Shown here: positions 1 to 9,162 of the stretch, in pieces
Position numbering within the stretch: position 1 is the stretch's first letter
Layout: each line of letters starts with the position of its first letter
Origin: an uncultured Helicobacter sp.
Lineage (GTDB): Bacteria > Campylobacterota > Campylobacteria > Campylobacterales > Helicobacteraceae
DNA length: 64,000 nt
NCBI GenBank assembly: GCA_949298825.1
Contig: CASFYB010000007.1
Span: 62,001-126,000 of the forward strand
Direction: 5' to 3'
Notes under the pieces: model-generated
Seen by the model: the letters and a program-made list of their open reading frames with translations, nothing else
Databases searched by the model: none
Told to the model about the DNA's origin: nothing
Translations under genes and position numbers: made by a program

Positions 1-975
1 ACGCTCTCTCTCATACTTTGAGCTACCATGAGTATCTACAAAAATCGAAATAGGCTCTACCACGCCAATAGCATAAGAAAGCTGCACGCTAGCCCTATCA
101 CACACACCAGCTGCCACAAGATTCTTAGCTACATATCGTGCTGCATAGGCTGCGCTTCTATCTACCTTACTAGGGTCCTTCCCGCTAAAGGCCCCTCCTC
201 CATGTGGACAACTACCACCATAAGTATCTACGATGATCTTCCTGCCTGTAAGACCAGCATCACCCTGTGGCCCACCGATGACAAATTTACCTGTAGGATT
301 GATATGATATTTGATGTTATCATGCAAATATTCTTTAGGCAATATCTTTTTTACCACCTCTTCTATCAAGGCTTCCTTGATCTGTGCTTGGCTGACCTCT
401 GGATGATGTTGAGTAGAGATCACGATTGTATCTATCATCTTTGGTTTGCCATCCTCATAAGCGACAGTAACCTGAGCCTTGCCATCTGGACGCAAGAAAG
501 ATAGCTCATTGCTTTTTCTTTTGCTAGCTAGACTTGAAGTGATCTGATGGCTAAGATAGATAGGCAGGGGCATCAAGACATCTGTCTCCCTGCACGCATA
601 GCCAAACATCAAGCCCTGATCCCCAGCGCCTATCTCACCATCCTCCCTATCCACACCTTGGTTGATATCAGGACTCTGCTCACCAATTCCATTTAACACA
701 CCCGCACTCTTATAGTCAAAACCATAATCAGCATTATCATAACCGATATCTCTCACCACCTCACGCACGATATCAGAGATAGGCACATAAGTTGTTGTCT
801 TAAGCTCTCCAGCCACCACGCAAAAGCCATTGCTAACAAGTGTCTCACATGCTACACGCGCCTTTTTATCACGCTCTAATATATAGTCTAACACCGCATC
901 ACTAATCTGATCAGCCATCTTATCAGGATGCCCTTCAGTCACAGATTCTGAAGTAAAAAGATAGGACTTTTTCAT
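1..975 (-). CDS. metK: S-adenosylmethionine synthetase (partial, C-terminus outside window)
   Basis: Makes S-adenosylmethionine from methionine and ATP in the cytoplasm. Translating the minus strand from the ATG at 975 gives [19 protein letters not shown], the hallmark N-terminus with the ATP-binding GHPDK motif. Further on are [12 protein letters not shown] and the glycine-rich [19 protein letters not shown] loop, which binds phosphate. The frame is open to position 1, so about 325 residues are present of the roughly 385 usual for the family; the C-terminal end lies outside. An AAGGTGAG ribosome site precedes the ATG. The gene diverges from the autotransporter to its right. Identification is certain. 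Confidence 0.97.
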   Translation of the reverse strand, partial: MKKSYLFTSESVTEGHPDKMADQISDAVLDYILERDKKARVACETLVSNGFCVVAGELKTTTYVPISDIVREVVRDIGYDNADYGFDYKSAGVLNGIGEQSPDINQGVDREDGEIGAGDQGLMFGYACRETDVLMPLPIYLSHQITSSLASKRKSNELSFLRPDGKAQVTVAYEDGKPKMIDTIVISTQHHPEVSQAQIKEALIEEVVKKILPKEYLHDNIKYHINPTGKFVIGGPQGDAGLTGRKIIVDTYGGSCPHGGGAFSGKDPSKVDRSAAYAARYVAKNLVAAGVCDRASVQLSYAIGVVEPISIFVDTHGSSKYERER

Positions 976-1004
976 AAACTCACCTTGTGTTTTAAATTTT
1001 TCGC

Positions 1005-1010
1005 ATTGTA
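1005..1010 (-). promoter_or_regulatory. Possible -10 box of metK
   Basis: On the minus strand TACAAT lies 30 bp upstream of the metK start, in an AT-rich stretch and with the right spacing for a sigma80 promoter. No -35 box is evident, as is normal in Helicobacter. This is one weak motif match. Confidence 0.35.
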
Positions 1011-1125
1011 ACGACTTTTTGTAAATTATTATTTATACTCTCCTCCTTCTTCTTACCAAACTCCAGCATACCCATTTCAAGGTATTTTTCTATTAGATCT
1101 TAGAAATTTTTCAGCAAAATTAATC

Positions 1126-1189
1126 TACAATCTGTTCTTAGATTCTCCAAATCTTAGGAATCCAAAATTTATTTTAAAAGGAAATCTTT
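1126..1189 (+). promoter_or_regulatory. Putative promoter and ribosome site of the autotransporter
   Basis: TACAAT at 1126-1131 is a plausible -10 box. A good ribosome site (AAAAGGAAA, 1176-1184) lies just before the ATG at 1190. A strong ribosome site before a start codon whose frame then closes after 12 codons supports the view that the upstream ATG is the real start of a switchable gene. The rest of 976-1189 shows nothing else recognisable. Confidence 0.45.
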
Positions 1190-1212
1190 ATGAAACCTTT
1201 CACTTTTAAGCA

Positions 1213-1221
1213 GGGGGGGGG
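1213..1221 (+). repeat. Poly-G (G9) phase-variation tract in the autotransporter 5' end
   Basis: Nine G residues lie 23 nt after the ATG at 1190. With G9, translation ends at a TAG two codons past the tract. With G10 (or G7) the frame joins the 3.9-kb open frame. With G8 it also stops early. So two of three lengths are OFF, and the assembled state is OFF. Confidence 0.85.
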
Positions 1222-4200
1222 TATTTAGACTCTAATACTTCAAACCTCTCTAATACTCCTTCAAAGTCATTTTTTAAACCACTTATTGCAAGCTCTCTTA
1301 GCTTGGTATTACCAGGCGAAAGTCCAAAAATAAGCATCACCACAACTGAAGGTATGCAAGATCAATACCTAAATTGGTATACGCCTTATGATATGACTGA
1401 TAAGAGCGATTCTCTTCCTCTTAGAGTAGTATGGTATAGATCGAGTAATACTAGTGATGGCAATGGTCAAACTTGGACTATTACAACTGAAGAAAAGTAC
1501 CCTGATGGTATTCCTCCGGTATACATAGTAGATAGACTAGATCTATTTTTCAATGGTGATGCTGCTAGCCAGATATGGATACTAGACCCTGATCATGAAA
1601 CTTCAAGTGTTGGTGATGATAAATCAAATAACTATGTTGTCGTCAAAGGTGGCAAAGATGCTAGTGCTATTAAAGCTGATTTTGAAAAAAGCTCTTTAGG
1701 TGAAAGCAATAATAATAGGATCGATCTACACATCGACTTTGGTAAAACCACCAATAAAACAATTGAGGTAAATAACCTTAAAGATCTTTATGGGGATTTA
1801 TATATCGCTAGTACCGGGGCTGCAACTGATAGTAATACATACAAAATGGATGCAGATAATATCTATGGAAATATTAATGTAAGCGGGAATAATAATAGCT
1901 TTATGGGCACAGTGACCATCAAAGAATTATTACACGGAGATATCCAGACTAATTCAGCCTCACTAGAAGGTGGCAATACTCCATCACTTAAAGTAGTGTT
2001 TGAAGATAAAGCTAAGATGATAGGAAGTATCAAAGGCATAGAAAGTGGTCAAGATGGCATTAAAAGAGAGATAACCTTTAAAGGTGAAGGTAAAGTATTA
2101 GAAGGGAGTATCATCTCCTTTGGTACAGAAAATAGTACCGGTAATGTAGGCTTTAATGCAGATTCTGGTAATTTTGTAACCTTTGAAAAAGGAAGTATGA
2201 AAGGTAGCATCATCGCTAGTGGTGGTAAGTCTGGAACCATCACTCATCGTGGACAAAATGTTGTTACATTTGGCACAAGCGATAATACCGCTACTACCCA
2301 TACCATAGAAGGTGGTATCTTAGCCGAGCTTATCACATCTCCAGACTGGGGTAATAACTATGGTGCACCAAATAGTCTAGCTAAAAATATCATCAATGTA
2401 GAAAAGAAAAACACGTTAAATATCACTGGCTCTGGGATAGATAATAACATTGATGATAAGGCTATTAATGGTAATGGTAGTACATTCTCCGTGCCTAAGG
2501 GTGGCATCACAGCTAGAGGATTTGCTAGTAATGAAATCAATCTAAATGAAGGCTCTACTATCAATCTTGATAATGGTAATGGTGTGATGGATACAAGCCT
2601 AGATAATCGAAATGAAGGCTATGGTGGACCAAATACAAAAAGCATCCTAACCTTTAAAGGGAAAGATGGAACCTTCAATGGCAAGATACTCTCTGATGGT
2701 AGTAATGAATATACTGATGGTGGATCTGGTGGTATTCTAACAACTAATATTATTGTTAATAAAGATGCATCAGGTACTATCACAGGTGATATCACTCAAA
2801 ATAGTGGTGGTAAAAATATGATAGAACTAGGTGTTGCTAGTGCAGGTACAAATACAGAAGTTACTATGAAGGAGTCTAGCGATCCTGCTGCTAGCACAGT
2901 TACTTCTACCCTCACCCTACAAGGTGCTACAAACCAAATAGAGCAAGTCAAAGCCACTTCTGCTGCTACACTCTTTATTGATGGTAGCAAGCATAATGGC
3001 AATAAGACTACAATTAATAGTATTGATAATACTAGTTCTAATGGTCAGAATCTAACAATCACTTTTAAAGAAGGTAGTCAAAATAAAAACTTAGCTATAA
3101 AAGCTGCTAATGGTAGTGGCACCACCATTAAAGCCTTGACTTTAGAATCTGGCTCTACAAATAACACTTTTGATCCATCACTAGCAGATAGCACAAACTC
3201 TAAACTTAGCATAACAGAGAAAGTCTCTGTAGATGCTAATCAATCTTTAAACATTAGGTTAAAAAGAGGGGAGCTTAGCCTAAATGGTGGTATTGAAACA
3301 ACAAATGGCGGTAGAACTCATATTATCGTGGATGATCTTGCAAATGCTAATGGTCAAAATAGCACTTCTGGTAATGCAACCCTAAGTGGTGGCAATGGTA
3401 ATACCATCTCATCAATGGAATTTAAAAGCTCTGATAAGAGCAAATCTGCCCTTGTGCTAAAAACTAATCTCACCATAAATGGTGATATCAAAGCTAATGG
3501 TGGAGCAAATCAAGGGGATAAAGAGCTTTTAGTAGATGCTGCTACAAGTGCGATCACTGCTAAGGCTAACTCTGTTAGTGGTGGTGGGCTATTTTTAAAT
3601 CTTAAATCAACCAATAGCAATAAAGCTATGTTTGAAATCACTGGTACAAATAATAGCCATATCAAAACTCTAGGTATATCTAACGATGATAAGGCTACCT
3701 CTAATTTTTCTACCTTCAAAGTAGATGCTGGACGCACAACAGTGGATAATCTAGCCCTAAATAACAAGCAAATCAATCTTGAGATAGGAGGAACAAATCA
3801 ATCTGCTATCTTAGAGTTTAAAGCCACTGATGGCAAACCAGATAGCTTTAATAATGTGAAGTTTGATGGATCAAACTCTACCTTAGGTCTAGCTACTAAT
3901 AATAGTGCTCAACTAGCTACTACTATCAATAAACTAGAATCAACAGGGACTAATAACACCATCAATCTATCAGGTCAAGCTTACAATGGTGGAAACACTC
4001 CAGCTAGAGATCATTTCCAAACTTTAACAATTACAAATTTAGATGCATCTAAATCTATGAACTTCATAGTCTATGTGAATCCTAATGCTAAGAATGATGC
4101 TGGTGCTAAAGCAGATAGAATCATCATTGAAGGCGTAGGCACTAATGGTGTTAATTCTAACAAAGCCACTACCCACTACCTAGCTATCACTGGTAATGCT

Positions 4201-5182
4201 GCTGATATAGTAGGCAAAGATCTTTATAAAGAAGGTAGTGCTGATAATATAGCTCTAGCTACTGTTAAGAATAGTGGTGATACTCCTATTGTTAATCTAC
4301 AAACTACTAAAGTTGTCTCTGGCTTTAGTGTGATTTCATTTGATATGGTTAGTAAGAAGACAGATAAGAATGGTAAGGTTATTATGCTTACTAGTGATGG
4401 TCCTAGTGGTGATACCTATACTACCTACTTCCTAGGAACTCGCAACTTAGATGATATGTCTTTTTCTGGACAAAAGACATTAGCAGCTGCACTTGGTACT
4501 ACCTATGATTTATATCTAGCCAATATGAACTCTTTGAATAAGAGAATGGGTGAATTAAGAGATAATCCTAAAGGTCAAGGTGTATGGGCAAGAGTATTTA
4601 CAGGATTACAAACTTCTAAGTTTGCTCTACAAACAAACTCTTTTTATACAACTATTCAAGGTGGATATGATTATGCCTTTGGATTTAATGGAGCTAATAA
4701 CTATTTAGGTTTTGCAGTTAGCTATGCTAACTCTATTACTGGTGCTAAGATGAGTAATGATCATTTAAGTGGTATTAATTCAGTCAATTCTAATGCAGTG
4801 GAATTTGCAATCTATAATGCCTATGTACAAGATGGTGCTTCTAGTGCTACAGGATGGAAGAATGGATTATATACAGATAGTATTATAAAGTTTAGTTATA
4901 TTAATAGTTCTATCTCTCTTAAAGATGGTAGTATGATTGCTAATAGCTATGCTACTAATAGCTTTGCTTTCACTCTAAGTCAAGAAGTAGGCTATCGCTT
5001 TATTTTAGGTCAATCTAATGAGTGGTATATTGATCCACAAGCAGAACTTGCTTTTGGTTATTTAGATCAATCTAATTTCAAACAAAAGCTATCTAATAGT
5101 GCTTTTATAAATGGTATTCAAGATTCTATTTTCACTCTTAGAGGAAGAGTTGGATCTAGCTTTGGATATAAGTTTGATAAGT

Positions 5183-5244
5183 TTACTGAAGGTAAGAACT
5201 TTAAAGCTCAAGCTTACTGAAGGTAAGAACTTTAAAGCTCAAGC
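5183..5244 (+). repeat. 31-bp perfect tandem duplication in the autotransporter barrel
   Basis: Two adjacent identical 31-bp units (5183-5213 and 5214-5244), followed by three matching bases of a third. Because 31 is not a multiple of three, the second copy puts a TGA at 5218-5220. Both copies encode parts of TEGKNFKAQAY, and reading across a single copy gives a continuous barrel strand (FKAQAYLGTYFVGDYIAGG). Confidence 0.9.
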
Positions 5245-5819
5245 TTATTTAGGGACTTATTTTGTAGGGGATTATATAGCTGGTGGTGATATAGATGTAG
5301 TTCAAACACTAAATAACTCAACTGCTTCTAATTTTATCCAGCCTCTAAGCTCTACTGCTAGATTTACTCTTAATCTAGGAACTAATATAGCTATTAAGGA
5401 TGGTCATAGAATCTATTTTGATTTTGAAAGAAGCTTTGGTGGATCTATTATTACTCAATATCAATTTAATCTAGGCTATAGATATAGCTTTGGAGAATCT
5501 AAATACACTCCTTTAGAAAATATCAATACTGCTGAAGCAAGTAATGATTCTAAGATCAAAGAAGTAGCACCTACAGCAGGATATTACATCAAACTACTAG
5601 ATACCACTAAGCCATCTAAGAAAGAAAATAGAATCTTAAGCAAGATAGAAGATCTTAAAACTCAAAATAATGGTGATTCTAAAGCCTATCTAGTAGGACC
5701 ATTTAAGGATGCCGATGAGGCTAAGAGCGAGAAATCTAACTATGAGGGTGTATTAAAAGAGCTAGGTAGTGAAGGTGAAGTCATAGAGGTAGAGTAAATT
5801 ATTTTTATGATTAAATTTA

Positions 5820-5850
5820 ATCTCTTATAGGGATTATCCCTATAAGAGAT
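5820..5850. terminator. Perfect 13-bp inverted repeat after the autotransporter
   Basis: ATCTCTTATAGGG and its exact reverse complement are separated by ATTAT, 23 bp past the stop codon. The position fits an intrinsic terminator of the autotransporter gene, although the T-tract that follows on the plus strand is poor. Confidence 0.55.
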
Positions 5851-6112
5851 CATTAAACAAAGCTTAGAAACTTTAATTCTTTCTCTTGTCATCATTGTAA
5901 GTTTTTTGGACTTCCATACCAAGCAATGATAATAAGAGAGGGAAAGAGTGGAAAAAATAAAGAATAAATAAAAGACTAAGGCGCGTGCAAACAAGATAAG
6001 AAAAAAGATCAAAGCTTGTAAGAATGCTAAAGCCTTCTTATCTTTTGGCAGTGCAACTTGAGCCAATCCTATGGTCTTTTAGATTCCCAAGCTGACAATG
6101 ATTAAAAGAGAG
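5851..6112. other. Gene-poor interval with diverged inverted and direct repeats
   Basis: No convincing gene. A 15-bp imperfect inverted repeat (5883-5897 with 5924-5938, 13 of 15 matches) ends in CAATGATAATAAGAG. A related sequence, CAATGATTAAAAGAG, recurs at 6096-6110, with similar bases upstream of each. A separate perfect 10-bp pair, AAGATAAGAA (5993-6002) and TTCTTATCTT (6035-6044), could form a stem with a 32-nt loop. These may be dispersed repeat remnants or a small RNA. Confidence 0.4.
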
Positions 6113-6116
6113 TTTT

Positions 6117-6125
6117 TGCTATAAT
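6117..6125 (+). promoter_or_regulatory. Extended -10 promoter of speA
   Basis: TGCTATAAT is a perfect extended -10 element in a T-rich context, 26 bp before the speA ATG, and is followed by the ribosome site AGGGAG. No -35 box is seen, which is usual for Helicobacter sigma80 promoters. Confidence 0.7.
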
Positions 6126-6151
6126 TCTGCCAAATTTTAGGGAGATAGAGA

Positions 6152-7999
6152 ATGGTTGATTATGGGATAAAGTTCTGGGGGAATGATGACTTTTTTATCG
6201 AGGATGGGCTTATCAAAGTCAACCATAAAACAAATCCTGCTCTTATTGACATAGTCAAAGAAGCCAGAGAAAAGGGCTTTAGAGGTCCTTTATTAATGCG
6301 CTTCCCTCATCTTATAAAAAAACAGGTAGACAAGCTTTTCAACTCCTTTAGCAAGGCTATGAAAGAATATAGCTATAAGGGCAATTTTCATGCTGTTTTC
6401 CCGCTTAAAGTCAACCAAATGCCTCATTTTGTCCTGCCATTAATGGAGTGCTCCAAAGAGCGTAGCTATGGGCTTGAAGCAGGGAGCAAATCAGAGCTCA
6501 TCATCGCCATGGCCTATACAAATAAAAATGCTCCTATCACAGTCAATGGCTTTAAAGATAAAGAGATGATCACGCTTGGATTTATCGCGGCTAATATGGG
6601 GCAGGATATCACCCTGACTATTGAAGGGCTAAATGAACTTGAAACCATCATACAAGTAGCCAAAGAGATGGGTAAACCATGCCCTAATATCGGCCTTAGG
6701 ATCCGCCTACACTCTATCGGATCGGGTATCTGGGCTAAAAGTGGCGGGATAAACTCAAAGTTTGGTCTTACAAGCACTGAGCTTTTAGAGGCTATTTCTA
6801 TGCTTGAAAAATCAAAATTATTGGATAAATTTACAATGATCCACTTCCATATTGGATCACAAATTAGTGATATCTCTCCGCTTAAAAAGGCCATCAGAGA
6901 AGTGGGGAATATCTATGCAGAGCTACGTAAAATGGGAGCAAAAAATCTCAGATCTGTAAATATCGGTGGTGGGCTAGCTGTAGAGTACACCCAACATGAA
7001 GGCTGTAATCACTGCAACTATACTCTTTCTGAATTTTCTAGCGATGTGGTTTTCTCTCTTAAAGAAATCGCTAAAAATAAAAAAGAAAAAGAACCAGATA
7101 TTTTTATAGAATCAGGGCGCTTTATTAGCGCAAATCACGCTGTCTTGATCGCTCCAGTATTAGAGCTTTTCTCTCATGAATATGATGAAAAAGCCTTGAA
7201 ATTAAAAGATAAAAATCCCCCACTTATTGCTGAAATGGTCGACTTATATCAAAGTCTAAGTGAAAAAAATGCCATTGAATATCTGCATGATAGCCTTGAT
7301 CATATGGAATCCTTGCTTACACTTTTTGATCTTGGATATATTGATTTGCAAGATAGGAGCAATACTGAGGTTTTGGTGCACCTTATTATCAAAAAGGTCA
7401 TTTCACTACTCAAACACAAAAACCACCATGATATCCTCAAGATCCAAGAGCGAGTGCAAGAGAGATATCTATTAAACTGTTCTTTTTTCCAGAGCTTGCC
7501 AGATTACTGGGGGCTAGAGCAAAGCTTCCCTGTGATGCCACTAGATAGGCTCAATAAAAAACCAACCAGAAGTGCCAGTCTCTGGGATATCACTTGTGAT
7601 AGTGATGGAGAGATAGCCTTTAACTCTGCTTCCCCACTCTATCTACATGAAGTGGATGTGACTAAGGAAGAGTACTTTTTGGGCTTTTTCCTCGTGGGGG
7701 CATATCAAGAAGTGCTTGGTATGCGTCATAATCTCTTTACCCATCCTACGGAATTTAGCGTAGTCTTTAATGAGGATGGTGGATATAGTATCAAGCAGCT
7801 TTTAGAAGCCCAAACCATCTTAGATGTGCTAGATGATTTTGACTATGATACTAAAGAGATAGAAAGGATCTTAAAACAAAAAATCGAAGAATCTGCCCTC
7901 CTAGATGAAGATGGTAAAAAAGAAATCTTGGGAAGACTTTATATCATGCTTTCAGAAAATAGCTATTTACGCACGATTATAAGCGACCAAACACAATGA
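6152..7999 (+). CDS. speA: Biosynthetic arginine decarboxylase
   Basis: PLP-dependent decarboxylation of arginine to agmatine in the cytoplasm, the first step of polyamine synthesis from arginine. The 615-residue length fits the SpeA family. The PLP lysine is K86 in HAVFPLKVNQ; GSKSELI, HFHIGSQI and VNIGGGLAVEY are fold type III motifs; the substrate-side WDITCDSDG motif lies in the C-terminal third. The start has the ribosome site AGGGAG and an extended -10 promoter. The stop overlaps the next gene (ATGA), so the two are probably cotranscribed. Confidence 0.95.
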   Translation: MVDYGIKFWGNDDFFIEDGLIKVNHKTNPALIDIVKEAREKGFRGPLLMRFPHLIKKQVDKLFNSFSKAMKEYSYKGNFHAVFPLKVNQMPHFVLPLMECSKERSYGLEAGSKSELIIAMAYTNKNAPITVNGFKDKEMITLGFIAANMGQDITLTIEGLNELETIIQVAKEMGKPCPNIGLRIRLHSIGSGIWAKSGGINSKFGLTSTELLEAISMLEKSKLLDKFTMIHFHIGSQISDISPLKKAIREVGNIYAELRKMGAKNLRSVNIGGGLAVEYTQHEGCNHCNYTLSEFSSDVVFSLKEIAKNKKEKEPDIFIESGRFISANHAVLIAPVLELFSHEYDEKALKLKDKNPPLIAEMVDLYQSLSEKNAIEYLHDSLDHMESLLTLFDLGYIDLQDRSNTEVLVHLIIKKVISLLKHKNHHDILKIQERVQERYLLNCSFFQSLPDYWGLEQSFPVMPLDRLNKKPTRSASLWDITCDSDGEIAFNSASPLYLHEVDVTKEEYFLGFFLVGAYQEVLGMRHNLFTHPTEFSVVFNEDGGYSIKQLLEAQTILDVLDDFDYDTKEIERILKQKIEESALLDEDGKKEILGRLYIMLSENSYLRTIISDQTQ

Positions 8000-9162
8000 A
8001 ATGCCATCATTTTGGAATCTGTGGTGGCTGTAGTCTAGAGCTAGAGTATGATGCCCAGGTAGAATCTAAAAAGCAGTATTTTTTTGAGATTTTCAACTTT
8101 TATCCTAATGAGGTTTTTACATCGCCTGATTCTGGCTTTAGAGCAAGAGCTGAGCTAAGAATCCACCGTCATAACCATCTTGATAAATCAAAACCCCTAA
8201 AAATCAACCTCAGCATGAATGCACTAAACAAAAACTCCAGAATCCCTATTACCTCTTGCAAAAATCTACTGCCCATCCTAGATCAGCTTATTACTGAGCT
8301 GCCAAAGATTTTGGAGCAAAGTCCTATTTTAGAGCAAAAACTCTATGCTATCAATCTGCTTGCCAATACAAAAAATGAGTGCATCATCACCCTTATCTAT
8401 CATAAAACTTTAGATTCTATTTGGGAGGAAAATGCCAGAGAGCTTTTTAATACCTTAGGTCTTAGTAAAAATAGCGGTATTATTGGCATCTCTAAAAGAC
8501 AAGAAATACTCATCAACACCAAAACCCTCACACAAAGCATGACTTTAAACTATCCTTTTGCTAAAAATCATCAAATCCACCTATCTCACCTTGCTGGCAC
8601 CTTTTCCCAACCAAATCCCTTTATCAACCAAAAAATGCTGCAATACATTATTGATTCCATACTTTTGCATCCTAAAAAGGATTTGCTTGAACTTTACTGC
8701 GGAAGTGGGAACTTCACCATAGCACTGGCCCCGCTTTTTAAAAAAGTGTTTGCTACAGAGGTGGTAAAGACTGCCCTATCTATGGTCTCTCAAAATGCAA
8801 AGCAAAATCATATATCAAACATCACTTGTGCACGGCTTAGCGGAAGTGAGAGCATAGAAGCTTTGAATTTTAAAAGAGATTTTTTTCGTCTTAAAAACAT
8901 TGATTTAAAAGATTTTAGCTTTTCTCATATTTTAGTTGACCCTCCAAGAAGTGGCATCAATGACACAGAGATGCTAGAGTTTATGGGCAATTTTGAATAT
9001 ATTCTTTATATCTCTTGCAATGTGCTTTCTCTAAAAAAAGATCTAGCCATACTAAGCAAAACACACAAGGTTATCCACAGCGCTATTTTTGATCAATTTC
9101 CCCATACCACGCATCTAGAATCTGCTATGATTTTACAAAAACTAAGGCATCTTGATGAATGA
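7996..9162 (+). CDS. trmA: TrmA/RumA-type RNA (uracil-5-)-methyltransferase with Fe-S-type cysteines
   Basis: SAM-dependent C5-methyltransferase acting on uridine in tRNA or rRNA. The C-terminal Rossmann domain has LELYCGSGNFT (SAM binding), LVDPPRSGI and the catalytic cysteine in YISCNVLSL. At 388 residues it lacks the N-terminal TRAM domain of RumA, yet it has C3, C9 and C12 (CHHFGICGGC) and C88 (ITSCKNLL). This spacing resembles the [4Fe-4S] ligands of RumA/RlmD. The family call is secure; whether the target is tRNA U54 or rRNA is not. It overlaps speA by 4 nt and the next gene by 8 nt. Confidence 0.85.
   Translation: MKCHHFGICGGCSLELEYDAQVESKKQYFFEIFNFYPNEVFTSPDSGFRARAELRIHRHNHLDKSKPLKINLSMNALNKNSRIPITSCKNLLPILDQLITELPKILEQSPILEQKLYAINLLANTKNECIITLIYHKTLDSIWEENARELFNTLGLSKNSGIIGISKRQEILINTKTLTQSMTLNYPFAKNHQIHLSHLAGTFSQPNPFINQKMLQYIIDSILLHPKKDLLELYCGSGNFTIALAPLFKKVFATEVVKTALSMVSQNAKQNHISNITCARLSGSESIEALNFKRDFFRLKNIDLKDFSFSHILVDPPRSGINDTEMLEFMGNFEYILYISCNVLSLKKDLAILSKTHKVIHSAIFDQFPHTTHLESAMILQKLRHLDE

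Larger units (their letters stand above)
1190..5797 (+). pseudogene. Autotransporter (type Va), out of frame at a 5' poly-G tract and at a 3' 31-bp duplication
   Basis: A large surface autotransporter, shown here as three reading-frame pieces. The ATG at 1190 reads 12 codons through G9 and stops. A second frame is open from 1222 to the TGA at 5218. A third carries the rest to 5797. One more G and removal of one 31-bp copy give a single protein of about 1,525 residues. Its parts are a long N-terminal extension with a signal-like segment (SKSFFKPLIASSLSLVL), a roughly 1,050-residue passenger rich in N, T, S and G (beta-helix type), and a C-terminal beta-barrel starting near GQGVWARVFTG and ending near LGYRYSFGE. 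An 85-residue tail then resembles a SPOR domain (YYIKLLD...AYLVGPFKDADEA). The signal segment lacks a clear AxA cleavage site. The first lesion looks like ordinary phase variation; the second may be a real mutation, a second switch or an assembly error. Confidence 0.85.

Noticed and set aside
28-504. Plus-strand open frame of 158 codons over metK
   Set aside because: It lies antisense to metK, whose minus-strand translation is unmistakable; no ribosome site or family resemblance.
1300-4400. Repetitive N/T/S-rich passenger as a CRISPR or tandem DNA repeat
   Set aside because: Repeats are loose at protein level only; no regular DNA unit or spacer structure is seen.
1303-5220. Treating the TTG at 1303 as the real start of the autotransporter
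   Set aside because: No ribosome site, it cuts the signal segment in half, and a better ATG lies upstream of the G tract.
5111-5797. A separate 228-residue gene at the autotransporter 3' end
   Set aside because: Its first 35 codons are out-of-frame barrel sequence; the rest continues the autotransporter after the duplication.
5740-6066. Minus-strand frame of 108 codons with a hydrophobic start
   Set aside because: TTG start with only a weak, badly placed ribosome site, runs through the inverted repeats and into the autotransporter end; kept only as an open question in the findings.
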